A stretch of 64,000 nucleotides of DNA, taken from assembly GCA_902493145.1 (NCBI GenBank), contig CABUOA010000006.1:1-64000 (forward strand). The letters run 5' to 3'. Shown piece by piece: positions 15,799 through 24,404 of this stretch (positions are counted from its first letter, which is position 1; each line of letters opens with the position of its first letter). The notes under the pieces are model-generated. The model did not search any database and was not told the DNA's origin. It saw only the letters and a list, made by a program, of their open reading frames with translations. The position numbers and the translations under genes were made by a program. The DNA is from an uncultured Collinsella sp. Its GTDB lineage: Bacteria > Actinomycetota > Coriobacteriia > Coriobacteriales > Coriobacteriaceae.

Positions 15799-16644
15799 AT
15801 GGATACCAAGGCATTAAAGAAGCAGATGGGCGCCGCCATCGCCATGGTCCTCGTGGCAGCCGTAGCCCTCGGCTCCGCCACCTTCGCATGGTTTGTGAGC
15901 AACAACACGGTTAAGGCCGAGACCGCAACGATTTCTGCTCAGTCGAACGCTCCGTTCTTGAAGATCGCGAAGACTGACGATGAGCTCAAGGACACGAGCA
16001 TTTCTTTTGCTGACGCCAACGCAGAGGCTAAGGTTCTGTACCCATCGCAGGTCGTGAATGGTTCTGCGGATTCTACTCTCGTTACCGAAACTACCAAGCC
16101 GCTTTTCCAGTCTGCATATGCGCAGAAAAAGGGCGCGGCTACGATTCTTAACGGATCTCGCTATGATGTTGGCACTCCTGAGACAGCCGCTAACGGCGAG
16201 TTTGCTATCGCGGAAACCTTTAAGATTGGCACCACTGATGCAAAGGCTGGCTCCTTCAAGAACCTTAAGGTTTCCAAGGTTGAAGTAACAGGCACTGGCG
16301 CGACCGACGAAAATGGTCTCAAAGACGCCGTCTCCGTTTTGCTCGTGTGCGGTGATAAGTGGGGCGTGTACAAGGTCTCGGAGAGCGGCGCGCTGGTAAG
16401 CGCTTATTTCGACAAAACTTCGGTTACTGGTAACAACACCGACGGCGTTCTTGCCGACGCGATTACCGCTGGTGGCTCTGTTAACGTTACGGCCTATGTC
16501 TTCTATGACGGCTCTGCCGAAAAAGTTTACACCGAGAACTTCACTTCTCTTAAGAATGTTGGCGTGAATATCTCGTTTACCGCCACTCCGGTTAACACCC
16601 AGGGTAAAGACGTGGCGGGCGCAAACAACGCTGTCACTGAGTAA
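15799..16644 (+). CDS. TasA/camelysin-like secreted protein (SipW-type signal)
   Basis: 281 residues. The N-terminus is a SipW-dependent type signal: KALKKQMGAAIAMVLVAAVA, then GSATFAWFVSNNTVKA. The AWF motif after the hydrophobic stretch is the hallmark of TasA and camelysin precursors. The rest is a Thr/Ala/Asn-rich, beta-predicted secreted domain. The end motif is degenerate here (VTAYVFYDGSAEK in place of WLEGxDPxC). ATG 15799 follows AAAGGGG. Expected place: outside the membrane, in fibres or matrix, after cleavage by an S26B signal peptidase such as those at 30142 and 34888. Confidence 0.75.
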   Translation: MDTKALKKQMGAAIAMVLVAAVALGSATFAWFVSNNTVKAETATISAQSNAPFLKIAKTDDELKDTSISFADANAEAKVLYPSQVVNGSADSTLVTETTKPLFQSAYAQKKGAATILNGSRYDVGTPETAANGEFAIAETFKIGTTDAKAGSFKNLKVSKVEVTGTGATDENGLKDAVSVLLVCGDKWGVYKVSESGALVSAYFDKTSVTGNNTDGVLADAITAGGSVNVTAYVFYDGSAEKVYTENFTSLKNVGVNISFTATPVNTQGKDVAGANNAVTE

Positions 16645-16666
16645 ACTAAGCTATCCCATGCGTTTT

Positions 16667-16709
16667 AACGGGCGCCCGGCTTATGCGCCGGACGCCCGTT
16701 CTGTTTTTG
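16667..16709 (+). terminator. Terminator/attenuator between the two TasA-like genes
   Basis: ACGGGCGCCCGGC and GCCGGACGCCCGT pair around TTAT and are followed by TCTGTTTTT. The ribosome site of the next gene starts at once, so partial read-through would set a ratio between the two proteins. Confidence 0.7.
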
Positions 16710-16722
16710 AAAGGAGGATCAC

Positions 16723-17685
16723 GTGCAATCGTCTAAGAGCCTCAAAACACAACTTGTTGCGGCTGCCGTTAGCGTGGTCCTCTCTGCGTTTGCTCTGTCT
16801 GCAGCGACCTATGCGTGGTACGTTGCGAATACGAAGGTTTCCGCAACCACTTCGACAATTAGCGCTACGACGAATGGCTTCATCCTTCAAATCGACGAGC
16901 TCAAGAATGGTGCCCAGCACGGTGGCGAGCAGAAGTCGCTCGAAGCCCAAACCGTAGGTGCCACGCTCAGCCCGTCTTCGACCAACGACCTTAAAAACTG
17001 GTTCGTTTGCAATGGCTGGAACAACCAGGGTCTGGTAACTGACTATTCAAAGCCCTCTTTCTCAACGGCTACAAATGCTTTGCCGGGCGAGTATGAGGTT
17101 GCTGGCAAGAAGTATCACGCTTTCATTCGAAGCGACTATATCGTCTACACCATTACCGATACTGGCACGGCTGACGTTTATCTCGATGCATCTGATGGTG
17201 CGCCCCCCGTAACGATTGAAGCTGTGGGCGGCGATGCTTCGGAGACCATGGTCGGCTCTCTGCGTGTCGCGATTACTACGCAAGCGATTGCGGATAACGG
17301 CACGTCGGGTACTGGTCCAGAGGATCTGCGCGTCGTGTATGCCATGAGCGATGAGAAGGGCAAGGGTAACGACGCAACCGCCATTGCTGGCTGGACGAGC
17401 ATCCAGAACATTGATGGTAAGCCGACGCTCGCGCAGGCGACCTATGAGCACATCTTTACCGGTGGTACAAACGGATGGGTTGCCACTAAGGGCACGAGCG
17501 GCGATTATTCAGTTGCTAAGGGTACTAATTCGATCGCTACGGGCGTTAGCTATAGGGGTGTTGCCGTTCACGTCTACATTTGGATGGAAGGAACCGACGC
17601 GGATTGCGTTAACGGCAAATCCATCGAGAACAGTCCAACGACCTATAACGTTAGCGTCAAGCTCGCCGGTGTCGCAACGTCGTAA
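16723..17685 (+). CDS. TasA/camelysin-like secreted protein (SipW-type signal)
   Basis: 320 residues from GTG 16723, which follows AAAGGAGG. Signal region: LKTQLVAAAVSVVLSAFALS then AATYAWYVANTKVSA. The domain opens with TTSTISATTNGF and closes with HVYIWMEGTDADCVNGKS followed by YNVSVKLAGV, the end signature shared with 26549, 27445, 28295 and 29284. It is about 35 residues longer than the protein at 15799, and the two are probably partners in one fibre. The gene follows an attenuator-like hairpin and ends in a strong terminator. Confidence 0.78.
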   Translation: MQSSKSLKTQLVAAAVSVVLSAFALSAATYAWYVANTKVSATTSTISATTNGFILQIDELKNGAQHGGEQKSLEAQTVGATLSPSSTNDLKNWFVCNGWNNQGLVTDYSKPSFSTATNALPGEYEVAGKKYHAFIRSDYIVYTITDTGTADVYLDASDGAPPVTIEAVGGDASETMVGSLRVAITTQAIADNGTSGTGPEDLRVVYAMSDEKGKGNDATAIAGWTSIQNIDGKPTLAQATYEHIFTGGTNGWVATKGTSGDYSVAKGTNSIATGVSYRGVAVHVYIWMEGTDADCVNGKSIENSPTTYNVSVKLAGVATS

Positions 17686-17717
17686 TGCCGACGACCTCTT
17701 AAACACAGATAACCTAA

Positions 17718-17749
17718 GGGCTCACTTCGAAGGAAGTGGGCCTTTTTTC
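17718..17749 (+). terminator. Intrinsic terminator
   Basis: GGGCTCACTT and GGAAGTGGGCC pair around CGAA, followed by six T (17743-17748). Confidence 0.88.
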
Positions 17750-17809
17750 GTTTGGCGTTACTATTGCGTAGGCGATAATGTGAGGAACTGTTCTTCCTGG
17801 AGGTTCCTT

Positions 17810-18892
17810 ATGGACGGCATCTCTTCTAGTGTTCCGCTGATAACTCTGCCGAGCTTTGATCGTGCATGTGGTCTCGTGCCGTCTGAGTATGTCCTGGCTT
17901 GGGAGTGGTTCTTGCGCGAGGAGCAGCGTGGCGAGTTGTGGAAGAACCTCCCACATCGCACTAAACCCGAAAACCCTCAATATTCCAATCGCCTGACCAT
18001 CAATTCAAAGCCTTTTCCCGTTTCGCGCGATTCTGGTATCTATTGGCCAGGCCGCGGTCGCGTTAAGCATCCGAGTCAAAAGACTTTTGCGCTCTCGGTG
18101 CATAACTCTACCAACGGTCCTTATTCCGATGTTCCGCCGCTCTATCTCGAGGATGGCACATGGGTATTCAAATACTCGTCGCAAAGCGCATCGGTCGAAA
18201 ACTGGCGCGACCAGGACTACAACCAAAAGATGATCAACTGTATGGAATGCGGCGTTCCCGTTGGCGTGTTCTTTGCAACGAGCGCTGGCTACAAGGTGCT
18301 GGGCCTCGCATTCGTCGAGCGCTACGAGCCGGAGAACAGCTGGTTTGTGCTGCACGGCCCCGTCCATAAGGGTGGAGCCGACGCGCGTTTCTTCCCCGAT
18401 ATGAGCTACATAAAGGAGGCTCCGATCGCGGCGGAGTTTTCCGGCACTCCGGCGAGCGACGATGAAAAGGTCCGTTACGCGCTGCGTCGCGAGCGAATCG
18501 GCCAGCAGCGTTTTCGCACTGAACTCTTTGAGGCCTACACTGGTCGATGCGCCGTCTCGGGTTGCAATGTCGACGAAGCGCTCGAAGCCGCGCATATTGA
18601 GAACTACTCGGGTCCCAAGTCGCAGGTTGTCAGCAACGGTATTCTGCTGCGCCGTGACCTGCACTCGCTGTTCGACGCCCATCTGATTTCGTTTGAGCTG
18701 GTGCGCGGCGACTATCAACTTTGCGGGTCATACCTTCTGCAGCATACGGATTATGCGGCGTTTGCGGGCTCGGTGTTGCGCGAGCCGGACGAGCACCACT
18801 TGCGCCCCAACGCTCGATTCCTCGAAGCCCATCGCGCCGAGTTCGATTTCTCGGAATCGCGGCGTCATGCGGAAGCCGTTGCTCCGTATTAG
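17810..18892 (+). CDS. HNH endonuclease-domain protein
   Basis: 360 residues. The C-terminal HNH domain is clear: FRTELFEAYTGRCAVSGC, then LEAAHIENYSG, then NGILLRRDLHSLFDAHLI, with the His, Asn and His in the expected order. The N-terminal 230 residues, including SFDRACGLVPSEYVLAWEWF and WPGRGRVKHPSQKTFALSVH, are not recognised and may bind modified DNA. No methylase or second subunit is adjacent, so this is a lone, perhaps modification-dependent, nuclease. ATG 17810 follows TGGAGG. Confidence 0.8.
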   Translation: MDGISSSVPLITLPSFDRACGLVPSEYVLAWEWFLREEQRGELWKNLPHRTKPENPQYSNRLTINSKPFPVSRDSGIYWPGRGRVKHPSQKTFALSVHNSTNGPYSDVPPLYLEDGTWVFKYSSQSASVENWRDQDYNQKMINCMECGVPVGVFFATSAGYKVLGLAFVERYEPENSWFVLHGPVHKGGADARFFPDMSYIKEAPIAAEFSGTPASDDEKVRYALRRERIGQQRFRTELFEAYTGRCAVSGCNVDEALEAAHIENYSGPKSQVVSNGILLRRDLHSLFDAHLISFELVRGDYQLCGSYLLQHTDYAAFAGSVLREPDEHHLRPNARFLEAHRAEFDFSESRRHAEAVAPY

Positions 18893-19010
18893 TCGGTTGC
18901 AGTCTGCCGTAACTTAATCATGTCAATTGATCGGATCGCGCCGCGTCACATCGATGGTCGCGCGATCCTGCCATTCTTTCCACAACAGGTAAAACGGGGA
19001 AGGGGAGACT

Positions 19011-19292
19011 ATGGGATGGCGAAGCGATATCGCACGCGGCGTGTACGGAAACCTGCCGCGAGCGTTGATGGACCGGAGCCTGTTCCCACTCGTCGAGGCC
19101 ACCTGCAGCCAAATCTCCCTGCCCTGCCCTTGCTGCGGCGCAGACCTCCCATGCCTAGACATCAGCTTCATCGACACCCGCGACAAACACGCCGCTGGTC
19201 TGCGCGCTCGAACGGGCCTGCGCCTCCCAGTCTATCCTCAACAATGCCCAACTTGCAGATGCACCATTACCTATGACGAGACGGAGCCGTAG
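19011..19292 (+). CDS. Small double zinc-ribbon protein (hypothetical)
   Basis: 93 residues with two CxxC pairs (LPCPCCGADLPCLD near 38-50 and QQCPTCRCTITYD near 78-90), probably one zinc site. ATG 19011 is preceded by GGAAGGGGAG. No family recognised. The 118-base gap before it and the 230-base gap after it show no other gene. Confidence 0.5.
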   Translation: MGWRSDIARGVYGNLPRALMDRSLFPLVEATCSQISLPCPCCGADLPCLDISFIDTRDKHAAGLRARTGLRLPVYPQQCPTCRCTITYDETEP

Positions 19293-19482
19293 CCTCGATG
19301 ATCAAATTGCCAGTCTACAAAATCAAGTGGTCCGACATGCGGTGCGCTACGCCCACAGCGCTCCGATGGGGAACATGTGGGCATCGCACTCGGCATACCA
19401 TGCTTTGCACTTCCTTATTTCTATAAAGGGTTTTCTCCAAGTAATTAGAAAATGGCAACGCATATGAAGCTGACGGAAAGTC

Positions 19483-19494
19483 AATACATGTATT
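19483..19494 (+). promoter_or_regulatory. Probable GntR operator (AATACATGTATT)
   Basis: A perfect 12-bp palindrome AATACATGTATT lies 30 bases before the GntR start codon. The same core, ACATGTATTAAT, forms both arms of the larger palindrome before the PTS operon at 20331-20360, so this is probably autoregulation. Confidence 0.65.
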
Positions 19495-19525
19495 ATTACA
19501 AGTATCAGGCTGTCAGGAGGTAATA

Positions 19526-20242
19526 ATGGAGGAAAAGCCGCTATATCTTCAGGTTGAAGAACGTTTAAGGGCGAATATTGAATCGGGTGCTTGGGGGCCT
19601 GGTGAGCAAGTCCCGGGAGAACAGATATTGTGCAAGCAGCTTGGCGTCAGCCGCGTGACGCTGCGACACGCATTGTCGAATCTTGTAAATGAAGGCTTGA
19701 TGGTAAAAGAGCATGGACGTGGCACATTCGTTGCAGATAAAGAAAATGCGTCTGTTGCTTCCGACGGAAATGCACGTTCTTCCATCAGTTTCTCCAATCT
19801 TTGCCGATTGCAGGGAAAGGAGCCGTCTACACGGCTTGTATCCGCCTCTCTCGAAGCTGATTGTCCAAAGGAAGTGGCTTCATTCCTGGGTTTAGACAAT
19901 TCGCCTGCTTTTAAGCTCTGCCGCGTTAGGTTTTCTGATGGTAGGCCGGTGCTGTCCGAAACCAATTACTTTCGAGCCTCCTATGCGTTCTTGGCCGAAC
20001 ACGATCTCGAAGGGTCTTTATACGAACTTTTGCAGCACCATGGCGTGATGCCAGGGGAGCTTACTCGTCGTATAGGAATTGTCTATGCGGACGATCGTGA
20101 CGCTGAGCTCCTCAAAGTCGACCTTGGTTCGGCTCTGCTATTCAATAGATCCTTTGTTAAAGATTCGGAAGGGCATCCGCTGCATGTTGCCGATCAGCAT
20201 GCCATTGCCGACGATCCGGGACTTTATCAGTTTTACGCATAA
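19526..20242 (+). CDS. GntR/HutC-family transcriptional regulator
   Basis: 238 residues. The N-terminal winged helix (about 5-70) includes LCKQLGVSRVTLRHALSNL and GLMVKEHGRGTFVA. The C-terminal UTRA effector domain (about 90-235) includes LCRVRFSDGRPVLSETNYF and ends YQFYA. HutC-type regulators usually sense a sugar phosphate. It is divergent in control but co-directional with the PTS/deglycase operon and shares an operator sequence with it, so the ligand may be a glycated amino-acid phosphate. ATG 19526 follows AGGAGG. Codon use and lower GC continue through to 23.5 kb. Confidence 0.88.
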   Translation: MEEKPLYLQVEERLRANIESGAWGPGEQVPGEQILCKQLGVSRVTLRHALSNLVNEGLMVKEHGRGTFVADKENASVASDGNARSSISFSNLCRLQGKEPSTRLVSASLEADCPKEVASFLGLDNSPAFKLCRVRFSDGRPVLSETNYFRASYAFLAEHDLEGSLYELLQHHGVMPGELTRRIGIVYADDRDAELLKVDLGSALLFNRSFVKDSEGHPLHVADQHAIADDPGLYQFYA

Positions 20243-20265
20243 AAGCGCCTACCGCTTACGACTCT

Positions 20266-20298
20266 AAACTGCCGCTCACGGGAAAGCGGCAGTTTTTT
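20266..20298 (+). terminator. Terminator of the GntR gene
   Basis: AAACTGCCGCT and AAGCGGCAGTTT pair around CACGGGA and are followed by T6, ending two bases before the -35 box of the next operon. Confidence 0.88.
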
Positions 20299-20299
20299 C

Positions 20300-20360
20300 T
20301 TGACTTCATTTTGGCGGTAATTATTCTGTAATTAATACATGTAGTAGGACATGTATTAAT
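20300..20360 (+). promoter_or_regulatory. Promoter and GntR operator of the PTS/deglycase operon
   Basis: TTGACT (20300-20305) and TATTCT (20322-20327) stand 16 bases apart. Immediately downstream, ATTAATACATGT (20331-20342) and ACATGTATTAAT (20349-20360) form a perfect 12-bp inverted repeat around AGTAGG, overlapping the expected transcription start. Repression by the GntR protein at 19526 is expected. Confidence 0.75.
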
Positions 20361-20375
20361 ACAAAAGGAGTAGCC

Positions 20376-21344
20376 ATGAAAGAAGAGAACATCGTCCAGG
20401 ATCTGCTCGCCAAGGATTTCCATCCTAAGAACGTTTATTTTGTTGCATGCGGTGGGTCCCTCCTTGCTCAGTATCCGGCTTTCTACCTGATTCAGCGCGA
20501 AGGCAAGGGCATCGATGCCCAGCTGATTACGAGCAACGAATTTGTGCATGCCACCCCGAAGGCTCTGGATGAGAACTCCATTGCCGTGTTCTGCTCGCTC
20601 TCGGGAACCCCCGAGACTATGGTGGCGACCGAGGTCGCGAAAAATGCAGGGGCGGTTACGATTGCCTATTGCCATGACCCCAATGCCGATATGAGCAAGA
20701 TTGCTGATTACCACGTCCCCTTCAACACGATCTTTAATCCCGAGACTAAATACATGGAGAGCAACGCCGCCCCTATTCTCAAGCTCGCCTTTGAGGTCCT
20801 TGCTGCTTTCGATGGCTATGAGTACCTGAATGACGCTAATGCGGCATTTGATATGCTGCAGGACGTTGTGAATGAGGTTGTGCGCTATATTGAGCCCCGC
20901 GCGCAAGAATTTGCCCGTCTGCACAAGGACGACAAGATCATCGTTCCGCTTGCTGGCGGTCCCGCTCTGGGTGTCGGCTATGGTTTCTCCATCTGCAGCT
21001 TGATGGAGATGCAATGGGTCCATGCGCCCCTCATCAATACCGGCGAGTTCTTCCATGGGCCGTTTGAGATTGTGGACCGAACTACTCCCTTCGTTCTGTT
21101 TATGAGCGATGGCCGAAATCGTTCCAACGACGAGCGTGCAAAGAAGTTCCTTGATGAATATGCCGATCGCGTCACGGTGCTGGATGCGAAGGAGCTCTAT
21201 ATCAATCAATTCCCGGCGAGCGTCTGCGAATTCTTCAATCACTTTGTGTTCGATGCGGCACAGCGTAGGCTCCTGTCTGCACTCGGGGATATTAGGAAGC
21301 ACGACCTGATGACGCGCCGCTATATGTGGCATGTCGATTATTAA
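20376..21344 (+). CDS. FrlB-like fructoselysine/glucoselysine-6-phosphate deglycase (SIS)
   Basis: 322 residues with two SIS domains. The first (about 15-150) has VYFVACGGSLLAQYP and CSLSGTPETMVATEVAK; the second (about 170-300) has PLAGGPALGVGYGFSICSLM, HAPLINTGEFFHGPFEIV and the closing RRYMWHVDY. These are typical of FrlB/GfrF deglycases, which split phosphorylated Amadori products into sugar phosphate and amino acid. It is first in an operon with PTS IIB, IIC and IID, the arrangement known for glucoselysine/fructoselysine use. ATG 20376 follows AAAGGAG. An isomerase acting on another amino sugar cannot be excluded. Confidence 0.78.
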   Translation: MKEENIVQDLLAKDFHPKNVYFVACGGSLLAQYPAFYLIQREGKGIDAQLITSNEFVHATPKALDENSIAVFCSLSGTPETMVATEVAKNAGAVTIAYCHDPNADMSKIADYHVPFNTIFNPETKYMESNAAPILKLAFEVLAAFDGYEYLNDANAAFDMLQDVVNEVVRYIEPRAQEFARLHKDDKIIVPLAGGPALGVGYGFSICSLMEMQWVHAPLINTGEFFHGPFEIVDRTTPFVLFMSDGRNRSNDERAKKFLDEYADRVTVLDAKELYINQFPASVCEFFNHFVFDAAQRRLLSALGDIRKHDLMTRRYMWHVDY

Positions 21345-21387
21345 ACGCCTGGTTTTATCGACTCGCTTTTAGGGATGGGTGACAATT

Positions 21388-21858
21388 ATGATCGTCGCAA
21401 CGAGGGTGGATGAGAGACTTATCCATGGACAGGTTGCCGTATCTTGGCTGTCTGCATTAGGGGCTGATTGCATTCTTGTTGCAAATGACGAGGTTGCTGC
21501 AGATGATGCTCAGCGCGCAATACTGAAATTGGCAAAGCCATCTGGATGCAAGCTTGTGATAAAAGGACTTGACGATTCGATTGCGGCGATCAAAAGCGGC
21601 ATAACGGACAAATACCGTCTTTTCATAGTCGTCAAAACCGTAAAGGATGCTTGCCTTCTCGCTCAGGGGTGCCCAGATATTAAGGCAATTAATCTGGGAA
21701 ACGTTATACCGAGAGAGGGGACCCGACAAATTAGTCGGTGCGTTTACGTTTCTCCGGACGAAGAGAAGAGCCTTGTTGCGCTTGTTGAGGCGGGAGTCGA
21801 TATCGTAATTCGGAGTTTGCCAGGAGATAAGGCATTGCGACTGGCGGATGCTCTGTAG
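21388..21858 (+). CDS. PTS mannose-family IIB component
   Basis: 156 residues. The phosphorylated histidine is His13 in RVDERLIHGQV, followed by the family segments NDEVAADDAQRAILKLA and VKTVKDACLL. It takes phosphate from IIA and hands it to the sugar crossing IIC/IID. ATG 21388 matches the family N-terminus; GTG 21379 in frame is nearer to AGGGATGGG and remains possible. Second gene of the deglycase operon. Confidence 0.9.
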   Translation: MIVATRVDERLIHGQVAVSWLSALGADCILVANDEVAADDAQRAILKLAKPSGCKLVIKGLDDSIAAIKSGITDKYRLFIVVKTVKDACLLAQGCPDIKAINLGNVIPREGTRQISRCVYVSPDEEKSLVALVEAGVDIVIRSLPGDKALRLADAL

Positions 21859-21902
21859 GCCTTTTGCGCGGATAGATATTTGTGCTAAGGAGAGGAGATG
21901 CA

Positions 21903-22673
21903 ATGGACATTCTGTTGATCTTTCTTATTTCATGCTTTAGCTACTCGAATTGGTTTCTTGGTAAATCAATGCTTGATAGACCCCTGATAACGGGAACAAT
22001 TGTGGGTCTCGCATTCGGTGATTTGGCAAGTGGCTGTATTATCGGCGCCACTATTGAGCTGGCTCTTATGGGTGCTCAGGGAATCGGAGCGGCTGCGCCT
22101 CCTGATGTGATTTCCGGTGGCATTTTGGGCACAGCGTTTGCAATCATTTCGCATTCAGATGCTGGCGCCGGCGTTGCATTGGCGATCCCAATTTCAATGC
22201 TCGGAATGGTAATCAGGAATTTTTGCTACATCGTTCTGATTCCTCTTATTAATCGCGTCGCCGATGGATATGCCGAACGAGGGGACGTTGACGGGGTGTG
22301 CAGGACCCATCTTATCTCTAGCCTCTTTGGGTTCATTATTCCCCAAGCGCTGTATGTGACCGCAGCTTATGCGCTGGGTGCTCCGGTTATGGAAGGTGTC
22401 CTTGCGGCTATTCCCGAATTTGTTCAGCATGGCTTGACGGTTGCCGCAGGCATTTTGCCCGCCCTCGGCTTTGTCATTCTGCTTAGGACGATCATGGACC
22501 GGAAGCTGCTGCCTTATTTGATTTTTGGATTTGTGCTCAGTGCGTATCTGGGCTTGCCAATCTTAGGTGTCTCGCTCATCGCCGCCGGAATTGTGCTGTT
22601 GATGGTATTTAAAGATCGCGAATCCGCTGCCGTTGTCGCGGCTTCCGTGGAAGGAGACGACGATGAGTTCTAA
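21903..22673 (+). CDS. PTS mannose/sorbose-family IIC component
   Basis: 256 residues, mostly hydrophobic. It has the IIC markers LDRPLITGTIVGLAFGD and IIGATIELALMGAQGIGAA, followed by PPDVISGGILGTAFAI. It forms the sugar channel with IID. ATG 21903 follows AGGAGAGGAG; seven earlier codons are not needed. Its stop overlaps the IID start. Confidence 0.92.
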   Translation: MDILLIFLISCFSYSNWFLGKSMLDRPLITGTIVGLAFGDLASGCIIGATIELALMGAQGIGAAAPPDVISGGILGTAFAIISHSDAGAGVALAIPISMLGMVIRNFCYIVLIPLINRVADGYAERGDVDGVCRTHLISSLFGFIIPQALYVTAAYALGAPVMEGVLAAIPEFVQHGLTVAAGILPALGFVILLRTIMDRKLLPYLIFGFVLSAYLGLPILGVSLIAAGIVLLMVFKDRESAAVVAASVEGDDDEF

Positions 22674-23481
22674 AGAATGCGGATCGAAAATTACCAGGTC
22701 CGATCTCAATAAAATGTTTCTACGCTCAATGACATTTGAGGGGTCCTGGGATTACGAGCGGCAAATGTACCTTGCGAATGCATTTACGCTTGGCCCAATT
22801 ATCAAGAAACTGTATCCGTCGAAAGAAGATCGAGCAGATGCTTTGAAGCGCCATCTTGAGTTCTTCAACATCACTCCCTATCTCGCAACGCTGGTTTGTG
22901 GAATTGTGACGGCAATGGAGGAGGTGAAGGCGAACGGCGGGGAAATTGGTGGTGAAGCCATCAGCAACGTGAAGACGTCGCTCATGGGTCCGTTGTCCGG
23001 CATTGGCGATTCGCTGTTTCTAACAACCTGGCGCACGGTTACTGCCGGAATTGGCTGTTCCATCGCAATGCAGGGGAATCCGCTCGGCGCTGTCCTATTT
23101 TTCTTGCTGTTTAACATACCTGCACAAGCCGTGCGCTACATTGGCGCCATTAAAGGCTACGAGATGGGCAGCAAACTGCTCGTTAAGCTGTCAGAGACAA
23201 ACATCATGAAACGTTTGACGAAACTGACTGGCGTTGTCGGAATGATGGCGGTGGGAGCAATGATTGCCTCAATGGTGAGCGTTACAACTCCGTTGACTTT
23301 CGGTTCGGGCGATGAGGCCCTAGCTATTCAAGGCGTGCTGGATCAGATTATGCCATGTCTGCTTCCGGCAATCGCAACAGCTGCGATTTATTGGGTTATG
23401 GGAAAGAAGCCAAATACCGCAGTCGTCCTTGTCTCGATAGTCGTCTTTTCGATTACGTGCTCTGCAGTTGGAATTCTCTAG
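22663..23481 (+). CDS. PTS mannose-family IID component
   Basis: 272 residues. Family markers: MFLRSMTFEGSWDYERQMYL, FFNITPYLATLVCGIVTAME, and SLMGPLSGIGDSLFLTTWRT. ATG 22663 lies inside the end of IIC (11-base overlap) after GGAAGGAG. No IIA gene follows; it must be supplied from elsewhere. Confidence 0.92.
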   Translation: MSSKECGSKITRSDLNKMFLRSMTFEGSWDYERQMYLANAFTLGPIIKKLYPSKEDRADALKRHLEFFNITPYLATLVCGIVTAMEEVKANGGEIGGEAISNVKTSLMGPLSGIGDSLFLTTWRTVTAGIGCSIAMQGNPLGAVLFFLLFNIPAQAVRYIGAIKGYEMGSKLLVKLSETNIMKRLTKLTGVVGMMAVGAMIASMVSVTTPLTFGSGDEALAIQGVLDQIMPCLLPAIATAAIYWVMGKKPNTAVVLVSIVVFSITCSAVGIL

Positions 23482-23543
23482 AGTTGCTACTGTTGCTTGG
23501 TTTGAGCTGATCGCCATCCAGTTGAGTTTTGATTCAGACTTCG

Positions 23544-23579
23544 CCCCCTGCGCTGACTCCGATGCGCAGGGGGTTTATT
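23544..23579 (+). terminator. Terminator of the PTS operon
   Basis: CCCCCTGCGC and GCGCAGGGGG form a perfect 10-bp stem around TGACTCCGAT, with TTTATTTG after it. Confidence 0.85.
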
Positions 23580-23603
23580 TGTTGAGCCGGAGCATCGACT
23601 ATC

Positions 23604-23622
23604 GGTCAGCTAAGTGCTGACC
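23604..23622. promoter_or_regulatory. Palindrome GGTCAGC-TAAGT-GCTGACC
   Basis: A perfect 7-bp inverted repeat with the same GGTCAGC core as the phased direct repeats at 2860, 24551 and 58193. It lies between the PTS terminator and the convergent gene end at 23706, so its role is unclear. Confidence 0.35.
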
Positions 23623-23705
23623 ATTCGGTTTAGCGTTAGATAAACCTCGCTACCTGCGCATACTCGATTTTCAAGGAAAACTGGACTCGATTTTCGAGCT
23701 TTGCC

Positions 23706-24404
23706 CTACAGGTAGATCCCCTCGAACAGGCTCTTATGGAACTGGGTGTGGTGGTCGCGCGCCCAGGTAAAGAGCGCCTGGTCAAAGTTGCTCTGACTGG
23801 CGGGGATACCGTAGACGCCGGCGACTTCCGCGCGCACGAACTCCAGCGCGGGCAGCTTGTTGATGGCCGTGAGCGCAAACGGCGACGTGGGCTCCTCGAA
23901 CAGGTAATGGCTGCCTTGCAGCGCGCCGCAGGCGGTGCAGGTGCTGGCGAGCGATGCGGTCTTGGTGGCGCGCGACGTTACGGGCTTGTAGCCGCAGCGC
24001 TCGCGCAGGTAGTCGCGGATCTCGGCCGGCACGCAGCCCAGCGCGGGGATGATGGCTATCGCGTTGGCGCGGGCGGTGTCGATCGCGATGTGGCCCGTGT
24101 CGTCCATGGAGGGCGCGGCGCTGGGCGCGGCCTTGCTGCCCGAGTCCTCGGCCACCCGATACGGAATGCCAAAGGCCGCGACCGTCGTCTGCTCGTGGCA
24201 CTTCCAACATTCGCGCTTGCCCAACACCAGGTAGATGTAGGGCGCGCTGGGGTCGGAGCGATCCACGCCGGGCAGCCACGCGACAAAGGGCTCGGGGTTG
24301 ACGCCGTCGGGCACATACCAGATCTTCTTGACCCGGTCCCACTTGGCGCCCAGGGCCTTGGCCTCGTCTTTGTGCGAAAAGGGAACATCGAGCTCGGTGC
24401 GCAT
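23706..24404 (-). CDS. DUF5710-type protein with zinc ribbons
   Basis: 232 residues. The N-terminus has the DUF5710 pattern seen in phage and plasmid primase-type proteins: LDVPFSHKDEAKALGAKWDR, then KKIWYVPDGVNPEPF. Two CxxC pairs follow (RECWKCHE near 75 and STCTACGA near 165), so a zinc-binding middle region is likely. It ends FHKSLFEGIYL. ATG 24404 follows AAAGGAG. Function unknown; nucleic-acid binding is plausible. Confidence 0.65.
   Translation of the reverse strand: MRTELDVPFSHKDEAKALGAKWDRVKKIWYVPDGVNPEPFVAWLPGVDRSDPSAPYIYLVLGKRECWKCHEQTTVAAFGIPYRVAEDSGSKAAPSAAPSMDDTGHIAIDTARANAIAIIPALGCVPAEIRDYLRERCGYKPVTSRATKTASLASTCTACGALQGSHYLFEEPTSPFALTAINKLPALEFVRAEVAGVYGIPASQSNFDQALFTWARDHHTQFHKSLFEGIYL

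Noticed and set aside
15696..15914. Small open frame before the TasA-like gene at 15799
   Set aside because: It overlaps the real start out of frame, and its composition is that of a shadow.
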